From Clostridia bacterium (GTDB lineage Bacteria > Bacillota > Clostridia > Christensenellales > Borkfalkiaceae): DNA of 30,180 nucleotides. The notes under the pieces are model-generated. The model was given only the letters and a program-made list of their open reading frames with translations, ran no database searches and was not told the DNA's origin. Shown one piece after another: positions 24,914 to 30,180 of this stretch. The first letter of the stretch is position 1. Each line of letters starts with the position of its first letter. The DNA is taken from assembly GCA_017504065.1 (NCBI GenBank), contig JAFVRU010000011.1, positions 1-30,180 of the forward strand. The letters run 5' to 3'. A program made the translations under genes and the position numbers.

Positions 24914-26104
24914 ATGAAAATTTTGGTAGTAAACGCAGGTAGCTCGTCGTTGAAATATCAGCTTTTTGATATGGCTACGGGCGAAGTATTGGCGAAAGGG
25001 AACTGCGAACGGATCGGGATTGACGGAATGATCACCCACAAGTGTCCCGGGAAACCCGATTATAAAACGGAAGCGGCGTTCCCCGATCATCGCGCGGCGA
25101 TCGAGTTCGTATTGAAGCTGTTGACGGACAAGACGCTCGGCGTGATCGACAGCGTGGACGCGATTCAGGCGGTTGGACACCGTTTCGCGCACGGCGGCGA
25201 AAAGTTGCGTAAATCGTCTGTTTTGGGCGATGAAGAAATCGCGTATTTGGAAAGCATCGTCGGGTTGAATCCTTTGCACGGTCCACCGGCAATCAGCGGT
25301 TTTAAGGCGTGTAAGGAAGTCATGCCAAACGTCAATCACGTGGGCGTATTCGATACGTCGTACTATTCGGATATTCAAGAACATGCGTACATTTATCCGA
25401 TTCCGTACGAGCTGTACGAAAAGTATAAAATCAGAAGATACGGGTTCCACGGAACTTCGCACAGATACGTTGCGGGGAAAGCGGCGGAAATGCTCGGGAA
25501 TCCGAATGCGAAGATCATCACTTGCCATCTTGGGAACGGTTCGTCGATCACGGCGACGGTGAACGGGAAAGCGGTGGATACGTCGATGGGCTTTACGCCC
25601 CAAGACGGCGTGCCGATGGGTACGCGGAGCGGCGCGATCGATCCCACGATTCCGACGTATATTATGAAAGCGGAAGGCTTGACGGCGGACGAAACGGAAA
25701 AGCTTTTGAACGGGAAATCGGGGCTGTTCGGCGTGTCGGGGATTTCCAGCGATTGTAGAGATATCCGCGAAGCGGCGGCTAACGGAAATGCGCGCGCAAA
25801 GCTTGCAATGAAGATCTTGACACACAATATTAAGAAAATCGTCGGCTCTTACATAGCGGAAATGAACGGCGTGGACGCGGTAGTGTTCACTGCAGGTATC
25901 GGCGAAAACGATCGGGATTTGCGGGCGGAAGTTTGCAAGGAAATGTCGTTTATGGGCATTGAGATCGACGAACAGGTCAACGCAACTTGCCCGCGCGGCG
26001 AGATCGCCGACATCAGCGCAAAGGGAGCGAAAGTTAAGACGTTCGTAATCCCGACCAACGAAGAGTATATGATTGCTCTCGACACACAAAATTTGACAAA
26101 ATAA
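24914..26104 (+). CDS. ackA: Acetate/propionate kinase
   Basis: The 396-residue protein carries the acetokinase signatures 'ILVVNAGSSSLKYQ' at the N-terminus, 'GHRFAHGGE', 'NPLHGPPAI', 'YGFHGTSHRYV', 'CHLGNGSSITA', 'GVPMGTRSGAIDP' and 'FTAGIGEND'. It transfers phosphate from an acyl phosphate to ADP, giving ATP and a free acid. In a BMC operon that makes propionyl-CoA the natural role is that of PduW, releasing propionate. Sequence by eye does not separate AckA from PduW, so the gene could also be the general acetate kinase. The ribosome binding site AAGGCGG is weaker than those of its neighbours. No encapsulation helix is visible, so it is probably cytosolic. Confidence 0.9.
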   Translation: MKILVVNAGSSSLKYQLFDMATGEVLAKGNCERIGIDGMITHKCPGKPDYKTEAAFPDHRAAIEFVLKLLTDKTLGVIDSVDAIQAVGHRFAHGGEKLRKSSVLGDEEIAYLESIVGLNPLHGPPAISGFKACKEVMPNVNHVGVFDTSYYSDIQEHAYIYPIPYELYEKYKIRRYGFHGTSHRYVAGKAAEMLGNPNAKIITCHLGNGSSITATVNGKAVDTSMGFTPQDGVPMGTRSGAIDPTIPTYIMKAEGLTADETEKLLNGKSGLFGVSGISSDCRDIREAAANGNARAKLAMKILTHNIKKIVGSYIAEMNGVDAVVFTAGIGENDRDLRAEVCKEMSFMGIEIDEQVNATCPRGEIADISAKGAKVKTFVIPTNEEYMIALDTQNLTK

Positions 26105-26133
26105 AAAAATAATATAAAGGAAAGGACAAAACT

Positions 26134-26886
26134 ATGAAATCAGCATTTGAAATCAAAAGAGAAATTTGCGAAATCGGACACAAGCTTTGGATGAAAGGCT
26201 TCGTTGCGGCAAACGACGGGAACATTTCCGTAAAAGTAAGCGACAACGAATACTACTGTACCCCCACGGGCGTATCCAAGGGCGATTTGACGCCGGATAT
26301 GATCATCAAAGTGGACAAAGACGGGAAGAAGTTGGAAGGCAAACTCAACCCTTCGTCGGAAATCAAGATGCACATGAGAGTATATCGCGAACGCCCTGAC
26401 GTAACGGCGGTCGTTCATGCGCATCCCCCCGTTGCAACGGCGTTCACGGTAGCGGATATCGATCTCGATCAATACATTCTTCCCGAAGCGGTATTGACGA
26501 TCGGCGACGTACCTACTTGCGATTACGGTACTCCGTCCACGATGGAAATTCCCGATTCGCTTGATCCGTACATTCAAAACCACGACGCGTTCTTGCTCCG
26601 TAACCACGGCGCTTTGACGGTTGGTTGCAACTTGACGAAGGCGTTCTTCGTAATGGAAGAAGTCGAATTCAACGCAGTTATCTGCAAGCACGCGATGGAA
26701 CTCGGCGCGGTACACGAAATCCCCAACGATCAGTTGAAGAAGTTGATGGAACTCCGCAAGAAGATGAACTTGCCCGGACGTCATCCCGGTATCGATTACG
26801 GCGAAGAAGCTACGACTTGCAACTGCAGCAAGGACGAATTGGTAGAATCTATTACCCGCAAGGTGCTTGCGGCGCTCGGAAAATAA
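26134..26886 (+). CDS. Class II L-fuculose/L-rhamnulose-1-phosphate aldolase with C-terminal encapsulation peptide
   Basis: The 250-residue protein is a FucA-type class II aldolase. It has 'AANDGNISVK' near residue 25-34, catalytic Glu76 in 'NPSSEIKMHM', zinc ligands His95 and His97 in 'VVHAHPPV', and His158 in 'LRNHGALTVG'. It splits L-rhamnulose 1-phosphate (or L-fuculose 1-phosphate) into DHAP and L-lactaldehyde. The catalytic domain ends near 215. A short linker with Cys-x-Cys then leads to an amphipathic helix at about 233-250 (KDELVESITRKVLAALGK), the pattern of a BMC encapsulation peptide. This makes the aldolase likely lumen cargo, as in fucose/rhamnose microcompartments of Clostridia and Planctomycetes. 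It is closer to FucA than to the classic enteric RhaD, so both sugars are possible. Confidence 0.88.
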   Translation: MKSAFEIKREICEIGHKLWMKGFVAANDGNISVKVSDNEYYCTPTGVSKGDLTPDMIIKVDKDGKKLEGKLNPSSEIKMHMRVYRERPDVTAVVHAHPPVATAFTVADIDLDQYILPEAVLTIGDVPTCDYGTPSTMEIPDSLDPYIQNHDAFLLRNHGALTVGCNLTKAFFVMEEVEFNAVICKHAMELGAVHEIPNDQLKKLMELRKKMNLPGRHPGIDYGEEATTCNCSKDELVESITRKVLAALGK

Positions 26887-26908
26887 GTCTATTTTCAGGA
26901 GGCGAATT

Positions 26909-28366
26909 ATGGCAATGAATTGGACGGAAGCCCAAATTGAAGAAGTGATCCAAGCGGTCATTCAAAATCTCAATGGGGGCGTACCGGCGGCGAGAAACAG
27001 TTGGGACGGCTCGCAATATAACGGACGTAAGTATATCGGCGTATATACCGATATGAACGACGCGATCGACGCGGCTACGGCGGGTTATAAAGCGGTGCGG
27101 GCTATGTCCTTGGAAGAACGCGAAAAGGTAATTACCGCGATTCGGGAACTCTGCCGCAAAGAAGCGTCGATTATGGCGTCGCTCGGGGTCAGCGAAACGA
27201 AAATGGGTCGCGTCGAACACAAGACGGCGAAACACATGCTCGTTGCGGATAAAACTCCGGGTACGGCGGACATCGTCGCGCAGGTAAAGACGGGGGATTA
27301 CGGGCTCACGCTTACCGAAATGGCGCCGTTTGGCGTCGTGGGAAGCATTACGCCGAGTACCAATCCGTCGGAAACGGTCATTTGTAACAGTATCGGTATG
27401 ATCGCAGCGGGTAACGGCGTGGTGTTCAATCCACACCCCAATGCGATCGCAACGTCGAACTACGCGGTAGATCTTGTCAATCGCGCTTGCGCTCAAGCGG
27501 GCGGACCGAGAGTGCTCGTGGCATCGGTGGTAAAACCCACGCTCGACACGGCGCAAATTATGTACAAGCACCCCAACATTCGCTTGCTCGTTTGCACGGG
27601 CGGGCCTGGCGTAGTGAAGAGCGTACTTTCCAGCGGTAAGAAAGCCATCGGCGCGGGCGCAGGGAATCCCCCTGTTATCGTAGACGATACGGCGGACGTA
27701 AGAAAAGCGGCGAAGGATATTATCGACGGTTGCTCGTTCGACAACAACTTGCCCTGTATTGCGGAAAAGGAAGTATTCGCGTTCAAGAATATCGCGGACG
27801 AGCTCATTTCGGGCATGCTTGCAAACGGCGCGTATAAGATCACGGCGGAACAAGCGGAGAAGCTTGCGAATATCGTTTTGGTAGAAAGCAAGAACCCCAA
27901 GACGGGGATCGTCAAAAAGACGGTCAGTCGGGATTGCGTTGGACGGGACGCGGCGGTGCTTTTGGAAAAGATCGGCGTACGCGTAGGTCCGGAAGTTCGG
28001 TGTATCATTTGCGAAACGAATTTCGAGCATCCGTTCGTACAACACGAATTGATGATGCCCATTCTTCCGATTGTGCGTGTCAACGATATCGACGAAGCCA
28101 TTGATTTGGCGGTCAAAGCGGAACACGGTTGTCGGCATACGGCGCACATGCATTCCAAGAACATCGATCACTTGACGCGGTTTGCGCGGGCGGTAGAAAC
28201 GACGATTTTTGTCAAAAACGCTCCGTCGTACGCGGGGATCGGGTTCGGAGGCGAAGGGCATACGACGTTCACGATCGCAGGTCCGACGGGAGAAGGGCTC
28301 ACGAGCGCGCGGAGCTTTACAAGATACCGTCGCTGCGTGATGTCGGATAACTTCCGCATTATTTAA
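26909..28366 (+). CDS. pduP: CoA-acylating aldehyde dehydrogenase (PduP type) with N-terminal encapsulation peptide
   Basis: I choose the ATG at 26909 (485 residues), with a perfect AGGAGG at 26897-26902; a longer in-frame opening overlaps the aldolase gene. Residues 4-20 form an amphipathic helix (WTEAQIEEVIQAVIQNL) followed by a Gly-Gly linker, the normal BMC-targeting extension of PduP/EutE proteins. The dehydrogenase body shows 'FGVVGSITPSTNPSET' at 141-156, 'LLVCTGGPGVVKS', 'GAGAGNPPVIVDDTAD' and catalytic Cys283 in 'DNNLPCIAEKEVF'. It oxidises an aldehyde, probably propionaldehyde, to acyl-CoA with NAD+ inside the microcompartment. It follows the aldolase by 22 bp. The exact aldehyde depends on whether a diol dehydratase is encoded beyond the window; lactaldehyde is an alternative substrate. 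Confidence 0.9.
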   Translation: MAMNWTEAQIEEVIQAVIQNLNGGVPAARNSWDGSQYNGRKYIGVYTDMNDAIDAATAGYKAVRAMSLEEREKVITAIRELCRKEASIMASLGVSETKMGRVEHKTAKHMLVADKTPGTADIVAQVKTGDYGLTLTEMAPFGVVGSITPSTNPSETVICNSIGMIAAGNGVVFNPHPNAIATSNYAVDLVNRACAQAGGPRVLVASVVKPTLDTAQIMYKHPNIRLLVCTGGPGVVKSVLSSGKKAIGAGAGNPPVIVDDTADVRKAAKDIIDGCSFDNNLPCIAEKEVFAFKNIADELISGMLANGAYKITAEQAEKLANIVLVESKNPKTGIVKKTVSRDCVGRDAAVLLEKIGVRVGPEVRCIICETNFEHPFVQHELMMPILPIVRVNDIDEAIDLAVKAEHGCRHTAHMHSKNIDHLTRFARAVETTIFVKNAPSYAGIGFGGEGHTTFTIAGPTGEGLTSARSFTRYRRCVMSDNFRII

Positions 28367-28392
28367 AGGAAATTTATAAGGAGAGAACTATT

Positions 28393-29589
28393 ATGGATAT
28401 TACATCTTCTCAAGTAGAAAGCATCGTTCGTAAGATCCTTGGCGAAATGGGCGGAGCAAAAAAAGCGTCCGCAGGGATTCCCAAGACGGCGAAAGTGGCA
28501 ATGCTTACCGCGGCGAAGAAGATCGAAGTGAAGGAATTCCCTATCCCTGCGTTGCAAGACGACGATATTTTGGTTAAAGTCGAAGGCTGCGGCGTTTGCG
28601 GTACGGACGTACACGAATGGAAGGGCGATCCGTTCGGGATTATTCCCGTAACGCTCGGTCATGAAGGTACGGGGGAAATCATCGCGCTCGGTAAAAACAT
28701 TAAAACGGACACGTCGGGAAAACCGATCAAGGTCGGCGACAAGATCGTTACCAGCGTTATCAGCTGCGGCGAATGTCATATCTGCCGTAATCATCCCGCA
28801 AACACGAACCTTTGCGACAAGCAAGGCGTGTTCGGCTTGATTCCGCATAGCGACGCGCAACCGCTCACGGGTTGGTTTGCAACGCATTTGCTCATTCGCG
28901 GGAAAGGCGCGACGTATTTCGTCGTCAACGATCTCGATTTGCAGGAAAGAATGCTGCTCGAACTCGCTTGCGTATGCGTACACGCGTTGAAACGCGCGAA
29001 CACGACGGGGCTGATCAATTTCAACTCCAAAGTGCTTGTGCAAGGGCTTGGACCCGTAGGTTTGGTTATGATCAGCGTATTGCGCGCGGCGGGCGTGAAC
29101 CACATTATCGCGATCGACGGTACGCCGAAGCGTTTGGAAATGGCGAAAAAACTCGGCGCGAAAACGATTGTGAACTTCCGTGAATTGACGACGCTCGAAG
29201 AACGGGTAAAACTCGTCAAGAGCGTAGCGAACGGCGTGGGCGCGGACTTTGCGTTCCAATGCACGGGCGCTCCTGCGGCGGCGAAAGACATTTACGAATA
29301 TATCCGTCGCGGCGGCGGGCTCTGTGAAATGGGCTTCTTTGTCAACAACGGCGAATATAACGTCAATCCCCACTTTGCGATGTGCAATAAGGAAATCAAC
29401 ATCGTCGGGTCTTGGGATTACAGCGCGGACGACTATCCCACGACGATGGCGTTCTTGCGGCAGGCGCGGGAAATGAACATTCCCATTAAGGAACTCATTA
29501 CGCATAGCTTCCCGCTCGATAAACTCAACGAAGCGATGGAAGTCAACGTATCGCAACAAGGTATTAAGATCTGCTACGTAGCGGATTAA
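28393..29589 (+). CDS. Zinc-dependent alcohol dehydrogenase with N-terminal BMC targeting helix
   Basis: The 398-residue protein is a medium-chain (MDR) dehydrogenase. The first 20 residues (SSQVESIVRKILGEMGG region) form an amphipathic helix plus linker like that of the aldehyde dehydrogenase, so it should be microcompartment cargo. The enzyme then shows the catalytic zinc site Cys69 in 'GCGVCGTDVHEW' and His90-Glu91 in 'LGHEGTGE'. Structural-zinc-like cysteines lie at 125, 128, 131 and 141, with the last spacing two residues longer than the usual seven. The NAD-binding 'VQGLGPVGLV' is at 216-225, with Asp242 at the end of the next strand. It probably reduces propionaldehyde or lactaldehyde and recycles NAD+ for the aldehyde dehydrogenase. 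Cargo alcohol dehydrogenases are often of the iron type (PduQ), so the zinc family is notable. Strong AAGGAG site. Confidence 0.87.
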   Translation: MDITSSQVESIVRKILGEMGGAKKASAGIPKTAKVAMLTAAKKIEVKEFPIPALQDDDILVKVEGCGVCGTDVHEWKGDPFGIIPVTLGHEGTGEIIALGKNIKTDTSGKPIKVGDKIVTSVISCGECHICRNHPANTNLCDKQGVFGLIPHSDAQPLTGWFATHLLIRGKGATYFVVNDLDLQERMLLELACVCVHALKRANTTGLINFNSKVLVQGLGPVGLVMISVLRAAGVNHIIAIDGTPKRLEMAKKLGAKTIVNFRELTTLEERVKLVKSVANGVGADFAFQCTGAPAAAKDIYEYIRRGGGLCEMGFFVNNGEYNVNPHFAMCNKEINIVGSWDYSADDYPTTMAFLRQAREMNIPIKELITHSFPLDKLNEAMEVNVSQQGIKICYVAD

Positions 29590-29602
29590 AGGCAGGTAAG
29601 CA

Positions 29603-29920
29603 ATGGCGCTTGGCATGATAGAAGTTTTCGGTTTCGCGACGGCGATCGTTGTAGCCGATAAAATGGCGAAAGCCGCGGACGTAAAGGTCGTGGCGATCGA
29701 TAAAAACAAACCCGCGGCGGGGGATTCTGCGCGTGTGCCTTTGGTCATGGCGATCAAGGTCGAAGGTACGGCTGCGGCGGTCGAAGCTGCCGTTGAAGCG
29801 GGAAAACAAGAAGCCGAAAAACGGGAACTGTATATTACCCACAAGGTAATCGCACGGCAGAGCGAAGAAATCGAATGGTTTGCGCATTTGAGCGCGCTCG
29901 GCAAAGACAAATTACGATAA
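29603..29920 (+). CDS. BMC-H microcompartment shell protein with an extended pore loop
   Basis: The 105-residue protein has the BMC (hexamer) domain: 'LGMIEVFGFATAIVVADKMA' at the start, a central strand 'VKVVAID', 'PLVMAIKVEGTAAAVEAAV', then a long helix and the strand 'LYITHKVIAR'. In standard PduA/EutM proteins the pore is lined by a short Lys-Ile-Gly-Ser-Gly loop. Here that region is 'DKNKPAAGDSARV', longer and rich in Pro and charge. The pore is therefore likely different in size or selectivity. A C-terminal tail of about 18 residues (EEIEWFAHLSALGK part) replaces the usual one. It follows the alcohol dehydrogenase by 13 bp and precedes a conventional shell gene. It should form one type of hexagonal tile of the shell. 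Confidence 0.88.
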   Translation: MALGMIEVFGFATAIVVADKMAKAADVKVVAIDKNKPAAGDSARVPLVMAIKVEGTAAAVEAAVEAGKQEAEKRELYITHKVIARQSEEIEWFAHLSALGKDKLR

Positions 29921-29958
29921 AAAAAATTAAAAAATAAATTTTAAGGAGAACAAAAACA

Positions 29959-30180
29959 ATGATGGAAGCATTAGGCATGGTAGAAACGAGAGGTCTTGTA
30001 GCAGCGATTGAAGCAGCGGATGCAATGGTAAAGGCGGCGAACGTCATTCTCATCGGCAGCGAAAAGATCGGTAGCGGTTTGGTAAGCGTTATGGTACGCG
30101 GCGACGTAGGCGCTGTAAAAGCTGCAGTAGAAGCAGGTACGGCTGCTGCGACGGCACTCGGCGAAGTAATCGCAACGCAC
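29959..30180 (+). CDS. BMC-H microcompartment shell protein (PduA/EutM type), partial
   Basis: The gene runs off the end of the window; 74 residues are visible. They begin 'MMEALGMVETRGLVAAIEAA' and include the canonical pore segment 'LIGSEKIGSGLVSVMVRGDV' and 'AVKAAVEAGTAAATALGEV'. This is close to PduA, PduJ and EutM, the major hexameric facets of the shell. The start could be either of two adjacent ATG codons (29959 or 29962); the second gives a more normal spacing to AAGGAG at 29943-29948 only marginally, so the first is listed. About 38 AT-rich bases separate it from the previous shell gene, with no hairpin. It differs clearly from the upstream shell protein, so the two are likely to be distinct tiles. 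Confidence 0.92.
   Translation, partial: MMEALGMVETRGLVAAIEAADAMVKAANVILIGSEKIGSGLVSVMVRGDVGAVKAAVEAGTAAATALGEVIATH

Noticed and set aside
24260..26089. Very long open frame on the minus strand (about 609 codons) opposite rhaA and ackA
   Set aside because: It is antisense to two unmistakable enzymes, its translation is rich in Arg, Phe, His and Val without any family motif, and no ribosome binding site is visible. It results from the codon use of the real genes.
26852..28261. Minus-strand frame of about 469 codons opposite the aldehyde dehydrogenase
   Set aside because: Same reasons: antisense to a conserved enzyme, no recognisable domain, no start signals.
28363..29910. Long minus-strand frame (about 515 codons) opposite the alcohol dehydrogenase and shell gene
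   Set aside because: It mirrors well-supported genes on the plus strand and its product has the low-complexity Arg/His/Phe composition of a shadow frame.
29921..29958. Possible terminator between the two shell genes (A/T-rich run)
   Set aside because: There is an A/T-rich stretch but no stable hairpin, and a strong ribosome binding site follows, so it is taken as an ordinary intergenic spacer.

Overview
The window looks like the chromosome of a Gram-positive, fermentative, glycan-degrading anaerobe, most likely an uncultured gut member of Clostridia/Bacillota. The clues are AGGAGG-type ribosome binding sites before most genes, sigma-A-like promoters with 16-17 bp spacers, lipoprotein signal peptides, sugar ABC permeases with no dedicated ATPase gene, and a microcompartment locus for deoxysugars. 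I cannot name a genus. Genes are densely packed, no gene-free stretch exceeds 300 bases, and I saw no tRNA, rRNA, CRISPR array or insertion sequence.

Region 1 (1-13805, + strand) reads as one long operon. It starts with the tail of a Gfo/Idh/MocA-type oxidoreductase, then a cytoplasmic alpha/beta-hydrolase esterase and a GH127/DUF1680 enzyme (beta-L-arabinofuranosidase-like). Next come a sugar-binding lipoprotein and two ABC permeases. Three large exported proteins follow: a multi-Ig-like protein, a DUF4838 protein, and a BIG_2/GLUG-like lipoprotein. The last three look like a surface glycan-handling set tied to the importer.

Region 2 (13806-19769, + strand) has its own putative promoter and encodes a GH3 glycosidase, an SGNH esterase, a GH78 alpha-L-rhamnosidase with all four expected acidic residues, and an RpiB/LacAB-type sugar-phosphate isomerase. 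None of these has a signal peptide, so imported oligosaccharides are probably deacylated and cut inside the cell. A hairpin at 19831-19863 ends this unit and the convergent unit from the other side.

Region 3 (19878-21435, - strand) carries a PHP-domain phosphoesterase and a DeoR-family regulator. The 182-bp gap between deoR and rhaB holds two divergent promoters and phased TGTTCG-like repeats, the likely operator.

Region 4 (21618-30180, + strand) is the rhamnose pathway running into a bacterial microcompartment (BMC) locus: rhamnulokinase, a small SGNH esterase, rhamnose isomerase, acetate/propionate kinase, class II aldolase, CoA-acylating aldehyde dehydrogenase, Zn alcohol dehydrogenase, and two BMC-H shell proteins, the second cut by the window edge. 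The aldolase (C-terminus) and both dehydrogenases (N-terminus) carry short amphipathic helices of the encapsulation-peptide type. The combined picture, from import of a rhamnose-containing and possibly acetylated glycan to L-rhamnose, then DHAP plus L-lactaldehyde processed in a BMC, is an inference from gene order and family membership. The diol dehydratase, PduL-type phosphotransacylase and remaining shell genes would be expected beyond position 30180.
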